Origin: CAYIVF01 sp964366875
Lineage (GTDB): Bacteria > Patescibacteriota > Minisyncoccia > Minisyncoccales > Staskawiczbacteraceae
DNA: 21,815 bases
Assembly (NCBI GenBank): GCA_964366875.1
Contig: CAYIVF010000011.1
Location: 1-21,815, forward strand
Direction: 5' to 3'
Shown here: positions 1 through 6,540 of the stretch, one piece after another
Position numbering within the stretch: position 1 is the first letter of the stretch
How the letters are laid out: each line of letters begins with the position of its first letter
The notes under the pieces: generated by a model
Told to the model about the DNA's origin: nothing
The model's database searches: none
What the model saw: only the letters and a program-made list of their open reading frames with translations
Made by a program: the position numbers and the translations under genes

Positions 1-911
1 TTTATATTTTTATCAATAACAAAAGAAATATCTCTTGATGTTTCAGGATATTTGCTGACTTCTTTATATTTACTGTTTATATCTTTAAACTGGCTGGTTA
101 TTCGTGGATCGTCTGACCAAAGTATTCTTATATCCGGTATTCCCATTTTTACCATTGCTAATCTTTCTACCCCGAATCCGAATGCCCATCCGTTATAAAT
201 TGCCGGGTCCAATCCAAAATTTTTCAGAACAACAGGATTCACCAGTCCAGCTCCATTTACCTCCATCCATCCACCTCCTTGTCTTATGCTCATTTCAAGA
301 CTTTCCACTGTATAAGGGAAAAAATCAGGAATAAATTTCCATTCAATATTGGGACCAAAAATTCCTTTTGCCAAATCAATCTGAACGTCTTTTAAATCTT
401 CTTGTGTTATAACTTTTTTATCTTTTTTACAAATTAACAAGCCATCAATTTGGTGAAATGCTGGATAGTGATTTCTGTCAATCTCATCTTTTCTGAAGAT
501 AATTCCGCGACACAGTGCTTCAATGTGGCCATCTCTTTTTAGTCTTTCCAAAACCTCTGGGTCTTTTAAATAAAAAGACCAAAAAGTTGTCGTATGTGTG
601 CGCAAGACATGGTCATTGTCTAAAAAATAAGTATCTGTTTCTTTTCTACTGGGATGCTCTTGCATATTCAGAAGGTCAAAGCCTCGTTCTAACGTCACTA
701 TCTTTGGAAAATCAACTAAATCAAAATCTTTGAACATCGGCAGATTTATTATCCGGTCAAATAAAATTTTTACAGGAGAGTTTTCTTTTTTTGTAAGGTC
801 GGGAAGCTTTAATAATTTTTTAATTCTTTCTGCTTTAATATCATCTCTTTTTTCCAACTCCTCAATTAAAGCTTTTTCCCTGGAATCCTCTATTATGATG
901 GTTTTTCGCAT
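1..911 (-). CDS. pheS: Phenylalanine--tRNA ligase, PheS catalytic core with start of an FDX-ACB domain (partial)
   Basis: Charges tRNA-Phe with phenylalanine in the cytoplasm. The frame is open from ATG at 909-911 to the window edge (303 codons), so the C-terminus is missing. Class II signatures are clear: EHPSRKETDTY (85-95), motif 2 FRKDEIDRNHYPAFHQIDG (139-157), GGGWMEVNGAGL (212-223) and motif 3 GWAFGFGVERLA (241-252). After the core, IPDIRILW leads directly into YPETSRDISF (288-297), which resembles the start of the FDX-ACB anticodon-binding domain. Bacterial PheS normally lacks that domain; PheT and single-chain mitochondrial PheRS carry it. The long N-terminal coiled coil of ordinary PheS is reduced to about 60 residues. 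This may therefore be a single-chain mitochondrial-type enzyme. No SD precedes the ATG, only an A/T-rich leader with a hairpin at 963-1000. Confidence 0.93.
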   Translation of the reverse strand, partial: MRKTIIIEDSREKALIEELEKRDDIKAERIKKLLKLPDLTKKENSPVKILFDRIINLPMFKDFDLVDFPKIVTLERGFDLLNMQEHPSRKETDTYFLDNDHVLRTHTTTFWSFYLKDPEVLERLKRDGHIEALCRGIIFRKDEIDRNHYPAFHQIDGLLICKKDKKVITQEDLKDVQIDLAKGIFGPNIEWKFIPDFFPYTVESLEMSIRQGGGWMEVNGAGLVNPVVLKNFGLDPAIYNGWAFGFGVERLAMVKMGIPDIRILWSDDPRITSQFKDINSKYKEVSKYPETSRDISFVIDKNI

Positions 912-962
912 ATTCTTGTATTTTCTAGGTTATTTTACACAACATATTATTCTCTTATTTTA

Positions 963-1000
963 CCTTAAAAACAAGGGGGAAGCAACCCCCTATTGTTGTT
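963..1000 (-). terminator. Terminator-like hairpin in the pheS leader, possible attenuator
   Basis: Read on the minus strand, five G, a six-base loop and five C form a stem (975-979 with 986-990). It can be extended by A/T pairs and is followed by TTGTTTTTAAG. It lies about 60 bases upstream of the pheS ATG, between two divergent genes. No upstream minus-strand gene needs it, because the zinc-ribbon gene has its own terminator at 1418-1463. It may attenuate pheS or insulate its promoter. No T-box consensus is visible. Confidence 0.5.
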
Positions 1001-1059
1001 TTAAATTGAAATATGTAGTATTCTTATAGAAGAAGCATATTATTAAAATAATTAAAATT

Positions 1060-1317
1060 ATGCCAAGAAAAGCAAACGCGGCTTTTATGAAGCCGCTAAA
1101 ACTCACTGCCGATTTAGAAGCAGTTGTGGGAAAGGGTCCTATGCCACGGCCCCAAGTTGTAAAAAAACTTTGGGTGTATATTAAAAAAAATGGCCTGCAG
1201 GACAAAAAGAACAAAAGGAACATTAACGCCGACGCCAAATTAAAAGCAGTTTTTGGCGGAAAGAGCGTAGTAAATATGTTTGAGATGACAAAACTAGTTT
1301 CAAAACATTTGTCTTAA
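1060..1317 (+). CDS. SWIB/MDM2 domain protein
   Basis: An 85-residue protein that is almost entirely a SWIB domain. Recognisable elements are FMKPLKLTADLEAVVG (9-24), MPRPQVVKKLWVYIKKNGLQ (28-47), then NINADAKLKAVFGG and MFEMTKLVSKHL at the C-terminus. SWIB domains occur in eukaryotic SWI/SNF subunits. In bacteria they are found mainly in Chlamydiae, where they can be fused to topoisomerase I, and in some reduced lineages. A DNA- or chromatin-associated role is plausible by family but cannot be shown here. The gene is monocistronic, divergent from pheS, lacks an SD (the start follows an A/T-rich run) and ends in a strong terminator. Confidence 0.9.
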   Translation: MPRKANAAFMKPLKLTADLEAVVGKGPMPRPQVVKKLWVYIKKNGLQDKKNKRNINADAKLKAVFGGKSVVNMFEMTKLVSKHLS

Positions 1318-1328
1318 TCAACCCGCTC

Positions 1329-1367
1329 AAAACAAAAAAACACGTTCAATTCGTGTTTTTTTGTTTA
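1329..1367 (+). terminator. Intrinsic terminator of the SWIB gene
   Basis: A perfect 15-base inverted repeat (1330-1344 with 1352-1366) has a seven-base loop and a T-rich 3' arm. It starts 12 bases after the SWIB stop codon. The flanking A and T runs make it potentially bidirectional. Confidence 0.85.
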
Positions 1368-1417
1368 TAATCAATCTCTTAAAAACCTGTTTGCTGTGAA
1401 TAAAAAAGTCTGGAATT

Positions 1418-1463
1418 AAAAAAATCCCGCCTGAGATTCGATGATAATATCCTAGGCGGGACT
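1418..1463 (-). terminator. Intrinsic terminator of the zinc-ribbon gene
   Basis: On the minus strand TCCCGCCT (revcomp of 1454-1461) pairs with AGGCGGGA (revcomp of 1425-1432), and seven T follow. It begins about a dozen bases past the stop codon of the gene at 1474-1908. Confidence 0.85.
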
Positions 1464-1473
1464 GGTGACCATA

Positions 1474-1908
1474 TCAGCGCGCTTGAGTGGAAGGGTCTTT
1501 GCGCCAGCAGTTCCGACAGATGGCCCTGCCGGTTTTGTCGCGAGCATGCACCGGTTTAACTTTGTCGCACTTTGAACAGCACTCGTGGGTGGAGGGGTCT
1601 TTGCGACGACAGTTCAGACAAATGGCTCTGCCGGTTTTGTCGCGAGCATGCACCGGTTTGACTTTGTCGCACTTTGAACAGCACTCGTGGGTGGAAGGGT
1701 CTTGGTAACGAGCCATCTGATAGCAGTTTATACAGATGGCCTCATCAGACTCACTGCGAGCCGCCACATGCTTGACTTCGCCGCACTTTGAACAGCACTC
1801 GTGGGTGAAGGGGTCTTTGCGATAACAGTTCGGGCAAATGGCTTTGCCGGTTTTGCGACTACGGTAAACGACCTTGCGGTTTTTGCAGACACTGCAAATG
1901 CCCTTCAT
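1474..1908 (-). CDS. Tandem zinc-ribbon repeat protein (four CxxC...CxxC units)
   Basis: A 144-residue basic protein made only of four zinc-ribbon units, each CxxC-x16-CxxC: C5/C8 with C25/C28, C39/C42 with C59/C62, C77/C80 with C97/C100, C111/C114 with C131/C134. Units 2-4 begin with THECCSKC. The last two are near-identical in protein and DNA (102-base period), showing recent duplication. It is probably a zinc-binding nucleic-acid or protein-binding module; no catalytic domain is present. Base composition is visibly richer in GC than its neighbours. A strong SD (AGAAGGAGAC) precedes the ATG, and a consensus-like promoter and private terminator flank the gene, unlike resident genes. I recall similar ribbons in GC-rich environmental bacteria, so lateral acquisition is likely. 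Exact function unknown. Confidence 0.85.
   Translation of the reverse strand: MKGICSVCKNRKVVYRSRKTGKAICPNCYRKDPFTHECCSKCGEVKHVAARSESDEAICINCYQMARYQDPSTHECCSKCDKVKPVHARDKTGRAICLNCRRKDPSTHECCSKCDKVKPVHARDKTGRAICRNCWRKDPSTQAR
1485..1688 (-). repeat. Two tandem 102-base units inside the zinc-ribbon gene
   Basis: The segments at about 1485-1586 and 1587-1688 match over most positions, with an unbroken shared block through the stretch encoding KPVHARDKTGRA. Each encodes one 34-residue zinc-ribbon unit, so the period keeps the frame. A third, more diverged copy follows. Confidence 0.85.
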
Positions 1909-1984
1909 ATTCTCGTCTCCTTCTGGTTATGGATTAGTTTGATTTTGGAAAAGAACGAAATCAGCTCACTTAATCTAACTACTT

Positions 1985-2013
1985 ATTTTACATCATTAGT
2001 GGTCTTGTGTCAA
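1985..2013 (-). promoter_or_regulatory. Sigma-70-type promoter of the zinc-ribbon gene
   Basis: On the minus strand TTGACA (revcomp of 2008-2013), a 17-base spacer and TAAAAT (revcomp of 1985-1990). This predicts a leader of about 70 bases before the SD-preceded ATG at 1908. Confidence 0.75.
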
Positions 2014-2131
2014 TCCCATCTAGTTCATATCATATGGACCAGAACACACTGTTTACCTTTTGAGTGCCAGATAGTATACTTGATTAAAGGTCGGATAACA
2101 AAACTAATCGTGCTAACACACGTTTTATAAT

Positions 2132-2218
2132 ATGGCTGAAGAAAATAAATGTCCAAAGTGTGGACACGAACACACAAAAGAAGACGGAAGTTGCGACTGC
2201 GGATGTCCGAAACAATAA
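2132..2218 (+). CDS. 28-residue Cys-rich small protein, putative metal-binding peptide
   Basis: A short frame running ATG to TAA encodes MAEENKCPKCGHEH followed by TKEDGSCDCGCPKQ. It has five cysteines (C7, C10, C21, C23, C25) and two histidines: a CPKCGHEH knuckle plus a CDCGC cluster of metallothionein type. One Zn or similar ion could be bound. A strong GC-rich terminator about 22 bases after the stop supports a real transcript. TATAAT directly abuts the ATG and no SD is visible, so the true promoter and start are uncertain. It is too short to assign to a family by eye. It could instead be a leader or a chance frame, but the Cys pattern and terminator argue for a gene. Confidence 0.6.
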   Translation: MAEENKCPKCGHEHTKEDGSCDCGCPKQ

Positions 2219-2240
2219 TAATCGTGTCTTACTTTATCTA

Positions 2241-2273
2241 AAATCCGCCCTCTTAAAAGAGGGCGGATTTTTA
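2241..2273. terminator. Bidirectional intrinsic terminator
   Basis: A perfect GC-rich inverted repeat (about 2241-2254 with 2257-2270; core ATCCGCCCTCTT) has A on one side and T on the other. On the plus strand it ends the small-protein gene. On the minus strand it lies just past tRNA-Asp and can end the lepA/tRNA transcript. Confidence 0.88.
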
Positions 2274-2276
2274 ATG

Positions 2277-2352
2277 CGCGGGCGACGGGATTTGAACCCG
2301 TGATCTCCTCCGTGACAGGGAGGCGTCTTAAACCAGGCTGGACTACGCCCGC
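2277..2352 (-). tRNA. tRNA-Asp (GTC)
   Basis: Canonical 76-base cloverleaf. Acceptor GCGGGCG pairs with CGCCCGC. The anticodon stem CCTCC/GGAGG holds loop CTGTCAC (anticodon GTC), and the T-arm is ACGGG-TTCAAAT-CCCGT. The discriminator is G73, as expected for Asp. CCA is not encoded. Confidence 0.95.
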
Positions 2353-2355
2353 ATG

Positions 2356-2430
2356 TGCCGGGGGTGGGGATCGAACCCACGAACCTTTGCGTTATGAGTG
2401 CAACGCTCTTACCAACTGAGCTACCCCGGC
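2356..2430 (-). tRNA. tRNA with CAT anticodon (elongator Met, or Ile2)
   Basis: 75-base cloverleaf. Acceptor GCCGGGG pairs with CCCCGGC, D-arm is GCTC-AGTTGGTAA-GAGC with the usual GG, and T-arm is GTGGG-TTCGATC-CCCAC. The anticodon stem TTGCA/CGCAA has an A31-C39 mismatch around loop CTCATAA. The discriminator is A73 and CCA is not encoded. CAT may be Met or, if modified to lysidine, Ile2; sequence alone does not decide. Confidence 0.9.
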
Positions 2431-2446
2431 ATTAAAATTATAAATG

Positions 2447-2517
2447 TTGCGCCACCTGGAATTGCACCAGGGCCTACAGCTTATGAGACTGTCGAGGTAC
2501 TACTCCTCCATGGCGCT
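2447..2517 (-). tRNA. Aberrant initiator-like tRNA (CAT anticodon)
   Basis: A 71-base cloverleaf. Acceptor AGCGCCA/TGGCGCA has an A1-A72 mismatch. D-arm is GAGG-AGTAGTA-CCTC, anticodon arm ACAGT-CTCATAA-GCTGT and T-arm CCTGG-TGCAATT-CCAGG; A73 is followed by CA. The unpaired 1-72 position, A11-T24 pair and TGGAG...CTCG spacing resemble initiator tRNA-fMet. It lacks the three G-C pairs of the initiator anticodon stem, G18-G19 in the D-loop and the T at position 55. All stems are intact, which argues against a decayed pseudogene. A promoter lies directly upstream. Confidence 0.75.
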
Positions 2518-2530
2518 GTGTATGTATGTT

Positions 2531-2558
2531 ATTCTACCACAAAACAGCGATAAATCAA
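2531..2558 (-). promoter_or_regulatory. Putative promoter of the tRNA cluster
   Basis: On the minus strand TTGATT (revcomp of 2553-2558), a 16-base spacer and TAGAAT (revcomp of 2531-2536). It lies between the lepA stop and the first tRNA, with a predicted start a few bases before that tRNA. Confidence 0.6.
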
Positions 2559-2566
2559 GGTGATTG

Positions 2567-4375
2567 CTAAGCCCTGAAAACTTCTAAAAATGCTTTTGTG
2601 GGAATATTTACTCTCCCCTTCTGCTTTAACAGCTTCTTGCCTTTTTTTTGCTTTTCTAAAAGTTTTCTCTTGCGGGTTACGTCGCCCCCGTACAAATATC
2701 CTGTAACATCTTTTCTGCGAGCTTTTATTGTTTCTCTGGCAATTACCTTTCCGCCTAATACTGCCTGGAGCGCAACTGAAAATTGTTCTGGAGGCAAAAC
2801 ATCTTTTAATTTTTCAACTAATTTTTTACCTTCAAAATATGCCTCATCTTCCGCAACTATCCTGGAAAAGGCCTCTTCTTTATTGCCAGCTACCCAAATT
2901 TCCATTTTTACTAATTTACCCGGCCTAAATCCTAAAAGCTTATAGTTCATTGAAGCATATCCCTGGCTGACTGTTTTTATTTTATCGTAAAGATTGGCAA
3001 TGATTCCCCTTAAAGGAGTTTCAAAAACCACTACTGCTCGATCCCTGCTCAAATAATTTGTCTCTAAATAATTTCCCTTAAGCTCTTTCAATATTTCCAT
3101 TAATTTTCCTATGTGGCTTGAGGGCGCTATCACCTCTAAAGATACCCATGGCTCCTCTGTTTTTTTTATTGTAGATTGATTCGGCCAGTCTGAAGCCGAA
3201 TAAATAAAAACTTCTTTTTCCTTGTTGTCAATTATTTTATACACCACAGACGGCGTTGAAATTACCAAATCCAATCCAAACTCTCTTTGCAATCTTTCTG
3301 AAACTATTTCAATATGCAAAGTTCCCAAAAAACCGCAGTTAAATCCCCTGCCTAAAGCCTCTTTCATTTCTGGCTCAAAAACTAAAGATGGATCATTTAA
3401 CTTTAATTTTGACAGGGCAACCTTTAACAAATCGAAATCATCGGGATTTTCAGGATACAAACTGGCGAAAACCATAGGCTTTGGTTCTTGATACCCCGGC
3501 AGGGGCTGAATCTGACCCTTTAAATTAACTGGCTGCAATCTTACGATGGTATCTCCAGCTCTTACTTTACCAGGTTCCTTTATTCCCGTAGCAATATATC
3601 CAATGTCTCCTGCTGAAATTTTCTGTTTTACAGAAAATGCAGGATTTAAGTAGCCCAATTCTTTTATTTCAGTTTTAGTATCTGTTGCTAACAGCTCTAT
3701 TTTTTCTGTGTTTGAAATTTCCCCGTCAACAACCCGAACATATGCAATGACGCCCTTAAAAGAGTCGTACTCTGAATCAAATATTAATGCCCGAAAGGGT
3801 TTTGCTCCCGAATTTAAATCTTTCGGGCTTGGCACTTTTTCTATAATTGCCTTCAGGACTTCTTGCACATTTGTTCCGTTTTTTGCAGATATTTGTATAA
3901 TCTCGTCTGGCAAAATATTTAAAAGATTTGCCATTTCCTCAACCGATTCTTTAACTTTTGCGAGCGGCGAGTCAATTTTATTTACAACTGGAATAATGGT
4001 TAATCTTTGTTTTTTTGCCAATTCCAAGTTAGCCAATGTCTGTGCCTGAATTCCCTGGGTTGCGTCAACTAATAGAACAGCTCCCTCAACAGCGGCCAAA
4101 GACCTGGAAACCTCGTATGAAAAATCAACGTGGCCCGGAGTATCAACAAGGTTTAAAATATATTCCTTGCCTTGAAAATTATAATTCATTCGCACGGGTT
4201 TCAGTTTTATTGTAATCCCCTTTTCACGTTCCAAATCCATGCTATCTAAAAACTGGGGCTTCATTTTTTTTATATCAACAGTTCTGGTCAATTCCAAAAG
4301 CCGGTCAGCCAGCGTGGACTTGCCGCTGTCAATGTGTGAAATAATACAAAAATTTCTAATATTCTCCTGACTCAT
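2567..4375 (-). CDS. lepA: Elongation factor 4 (LepA), back-translocating ribosomal GTPase
   Basis: A 602-residue translational GTPase, the usual LepA length. G motifs are present: P-loop SHIDSGKST (13-21), REKGITIK (switch I), DTPGHVDF (switch II with the catalytic His) and NKID (G4). The LepA-specific C-terminal domain follows, with DVTGYLYGGDVTRKRKLLEK and KGRVNIPTKAFL near the end. The protein acts on stalled or mistranslocated ribosomes. The P-loop has Ser17 where LepA usually has His (HIDHGKST); EF-G has Ala there, so activity is probably kept. The start ATG directly follows the TAG stop of P8 with no gap and no SD, so translation is likely coupled to the upstream array gene. The three tRNAs lie downstream. 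Confidence 0.97.
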   Translation of the reverse strand: MSQENIRNFCIISHIDSGKSTLADRLLELTRTVDIKKMKPQFLDSMDLEREKGITIKLKPVRMNYNFQGKEYILNLVDTPGHVDFSYEVSRSLAAVEGAVLLVDATQGIQAQTLANLELAKKQRLTIIPVVNKIDSPLAKVKESVEEMANLLNILPDEIIQISAKNGTNVQEVLKAIIEKVPSPKDLNSGAKPFRALIFDSEYDSFKGVIAYVRVVDGEISNTEKIELLATDTKTEIKELGYLNPAFSVKQKISAGDIGYIATGIKEPGKVRAGDTIVRLQPVNLKGQIQPLPGYQEPKPMVFASLYPENPDDFDLLKVALSKLKLNDPSLVFEPEMKEALGRGFNCGFLGTLHIEIVSERLQREFGLDLVISTPSVVYKIIDNKEKEVFIYSASDWPNQSTIKKTEEPWVSLEVIAPSSHIGKLMEILKELKGNYLETNYLSRDRAVVVFETPLRGIIANLYDKIKTVSQGYASMNYKLLGFRPGKLVKMEIWVAGNKEEAFSRIVAEDEAYFEGKKLVEKLKDVLPPEQFSVALQAVLGGKVIARETIKARRKDVTGYLYGGDVTRKRKLLEKQKKGKKLLKQKGRVNIPTKAFLEVFRA

Positions 4376-5923
4376 CTATTTTTTATTCAATATTTTTATA
4401 GTCCCCTTTTCCAAATCCATTTCTACCATATCTCCATCTTTTAAAACCCGCGTTGCATTTTTTGTGCCGATGATACATGGAATTCCAAGTTCCCTTGAAA
4501 CAATGGCCGCGTGGCAAGCAATCCCGCCCTCGTTTGTAATTATTGCTTTTGCCTTTTTCATCAATGGCACAAATTCAACTCTTGTCATGGAAGTAACAAG
4601 GATACATCCGTCTTCAAATTTTTCTTTTTTAGGATTTAAAATAATTTTTATTCTACCCGTTATCTTATTGACACTGCCCCTGCTCGCTACCTGCCCCGTC
4701 AATTCTTCTTCTTTTATGTGCGTCGCTACAGAAAAAAGTTCTTCTGCATCTTTATTATAGAATATCTTCGCGTCTTTTCCTTTTTCCCATATTATAAAAA
4801 CTCCCTCATCTCTGGATTTTGCCTCTTCTGCGCTAATTTTCTTTTTGCTCTCAATAAATTTTTCCAACTCTTTTGTGCCATATAAACCAAGATGGTGATA
4901 ATTAAGGTTGTTTTTGGCGGCTATATCCTCTAAAAAGCTGTTAAGATAATAAAAAATTTTCATCATCCCTTCTTTTCTCTCGTCAATCCAAAATATAATC
5001 TTTGTCGCAAAGTCTATGTCTCTTTTATCTTCTTTGTTTATTTTTATTCCGGCCAATAATTCCTTTTTTTGTTTTTCAATTTTTTCTAAATCATCTTTTC
5101 CTTTTTGAATTTCAAATAAAATGTCATTTTTGCTTCTGCCTTTTATTTCTTTTAAAATATCTTGCAATAGAGAATTTTTTGTAATTTTTTTTATTTTGTA
5201 AAAATCCGACTTAAACCAAAAATATTTTTTAATATAATTGCCTAGTTTTTGATTTAATTTTTTATCTTTAAGTAATTTATTTATGGGGTACCCTTCGAGT
5301 CCTGTTCTCTTATTAAAAACATAAAGGCAATTTTTAAAAAATTCAGTTCTCTCGTTCGTGAAGATAGACGGCTCTTTCGGGTGTGATAACACGCTTATTA
5401 TTTCGCTTGCATCTTTAATGCTAATTTTATTTCTTTTTGCCCAACTTAATACAGGCCCTTGCTCTATCGACCTGCCCTTGCCCTCCTCAATAGCGCCGTA
5501 ATACCACCACTCTGTAAGCAAATCAACCATTTTTTTGTATATCTTCAAAAGTTCTTTTTCTAAAATTCCTTCTCTCTTTTTCAAGTAAGTATTCCATAAT
5601 TTATCCAATTCCAGTTCAAGTTTTTTGTGGTCTTTCCTTTTTTTGTCTAAACTCTTCGGGTTTTTGATATAATCTGTATAACTTTTTACTCCAATTTCTT
5701 CTATCAATTTGTTGGGGATTATCTGCACAAATGAAGCAAACCCCCTGGCAGCATTTTTCTTAAAAGAAGTATAAGCAATTATGGGGCTAAAATTAACCCC
5801 GCTCACCTTCTCGCAATTTGCATAGGCTGAGTAAACCGAAGTCAGCGCCAAAAAAGTAGCGTTAGCACTCTGAATGTCAAACTTATTTTCTTTTAAATAT
5901 TTTATAATTTCTTGTTTATTCAT
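4376..5923 (-). CDS. P8: split dikinase-family protein, variable N-terminal domain plus phosphohistidine swivel domain
   Basis: A 515-residue protein. Residues from about 405 form the swivel (PEP-utilizer mobile) domain: a V-x-G segment, then TNEGGIACHAAIVSRE with predicted phospho-acceptor His471, then GIPCIIGT. The first 400 residues are Lys-rich and mainly helical, with HPKEPSIF and a YFWFK segment recalling P5. It is the most diverged member: its tail reads NATRVLKDGDMVEMD, where the others read IATKVLKDGDLVEVD. It overlaps the HD-domain gene by eight bases (ATGAATAA) and abuts lepA. By family the swivel His should carry a phosphate from an ATP-grasp domain, here presumably the one encoded at 18804-19745. 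The substrate is unknown. Confidence 0.85.
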   Translation of the reverse strand: MNKQEIIKYLKENKFDIQSANATFLALTSVYSAYANCEKVSGVNFSPIIAYTSFKKNAARGFASFVQIIPNKLIEEIGVKSYTDYIKNPKSLDKKRKDHKKLELELDKLWNTYLKKREGILEKELLKIYKKMVDLLTEWWYYGAIEEGKGRSIEQGPVLSWAKRNKISIKDASEIISVLSHPKEPSIFTNERTEFFKNCLYVFNKRTGLEGYPINKLLKDKKLNQKLGNYIKKYFWFKSDFYKIKKITKNSLLQDILKEIKGRSKNDILFEIQKGKDDLEKIEKQKKELLAGIKINKEDKRDIDFATKIIFWIDERKEGMMKIFYYLNSFLEDIAAKNNLNYHHLGLYGTKELEKFIESKKKISAEEAKSRDEGVFIIWEKGKDAKIFYNKDAEELFSVATHIKEEELTGQVASRGSVNKITGRIKIILNPKKEKFEDGCILVTSMTRVEFVPLMKKAKAIITNEGGIACHAAIVSRELGIPCIIGTKNATRVLKDGDMVEMDLEKGTIKILNKK

Positions 5924-6530
5924 TTTCGGGCAGCATTTGTTTTTTTATTTCTTCCAGCTTATTTTTGGCAACCTCTTTCAGGCTTGGGTCAAAAAATGCA
6001 TCTAAATTTTTTTCCAGCATTTCAAACATTTTATTTTTATCAGGGAATAATTTTTCCATTTTTTTCATACGTTCTAAATTATATCTATCCATGCAATCAA
6101 TATCATGGAAAATCCTTTTGTTGTTTGTATTAAAAATTTCAGACGCATTTGCACCCTCAAGCTGGTCTGCGTCATGTATGCTTATCATATCAATAATCTC
6201 TGCAATCTTATCTTTGTCGTAATTTATAGAATCAAGAATTTTCTTTGCTATTTTTGCGCCAACCAACATATGCACCAATTTTGCATTAACAAGCCTCTCG
6301 CCTCCTGTTATATATTTAAAATGCTCAGGCAAGATGCCAGAGTGTCCAATGTCGTGCATAATGGCAACTGGTATTAAAACATCCAAATCAATATTTTTGT
6401 TGCCGCTATTAATAATAAATTCGGCAACTTCAATCGCATGCGAATCATCGCCCGGCCTGCCCTTCTGTAAAATCGGCAGACATTTTTCCCATAATTCTTT
6501 ATACTTTTCCGGAAGATTTTTGATTTCCAT
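5916..6530 (-). CDS. HD-domain metal-dependent phosphohydrolase
   Basis: A 204-residue single-domain protein with the HD superfamily signature: DDSHAIEVAEF (His31), VAIMHDIGHSG (His59-Asp60), LVHMLVGAKI (His87), SIHDAD (His119-Asp120) and DIDCMDRYN (Asp148). HD proteins hydrolyse phosphate esters of nucleotides and related compounds using bound metals. No partner domain such as RelA or GGDEF is present, so the substrate is open. It is embedded in the swivel array, 10 bases after P7 and overlapping P8 by eight bases, so it is translated with them. It could remove a phosphate placed by the array or clear a by-product (inference). There is no SD; the ATG follows an A/T-rich run. Confidence 0.85.
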   Translation of the reverse strand: MEIKNLPEKYKELWEKCLPILQKGRPGDDSHAIEVAEFIINSGNKNIDLDVLIPVAIMHDIGHSGILPEHFKYITGGERLVNAKLVHMLVGAKIAKKILDSINYDKDKIAEIIDMISIHDADQLEGANASEIFNTNNKRIFHDIDCMDRYNLERMKKMEKLFPDKNKMFEMLEKNLDAFFDPSLKEVAKNKLEEIKKQMLPENE

Positions 6531-6540
6531 ATTATTTTTA

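Noticed and set aside
912..1060. T-box riboswitch upstream of pheS
   Set aside because: No AGGGTGG-type T-box sequence or specifier stem is visible, and the leader is too short.
990..1238. An 82-codon Phe-rich, membrane-like frame on the minus strand
   Set aside because: It is antisense to the SWIB gene, whose domain match is clear. Only its last codons matter, as a possible Phe/Tyr-rich leader at the pheS hairpin, and they have no good start codon.
1801..2130. A 109-codon plus-strand frame overlapping the zinc-ribbon gene start
   Set aside because: It runs antisense through the zinc-ribbon N-terminus and its promoter region, and shows no domain or ribosome binding site.
2126..2131. TATAAT as the -10 box of the 28-residue peptide gene
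   Set aside because: It touches the ATG, so transcription would begin inside the frame, and no matching -35 box is present. It may be chance in AT-rich DNA or belong to a later start.
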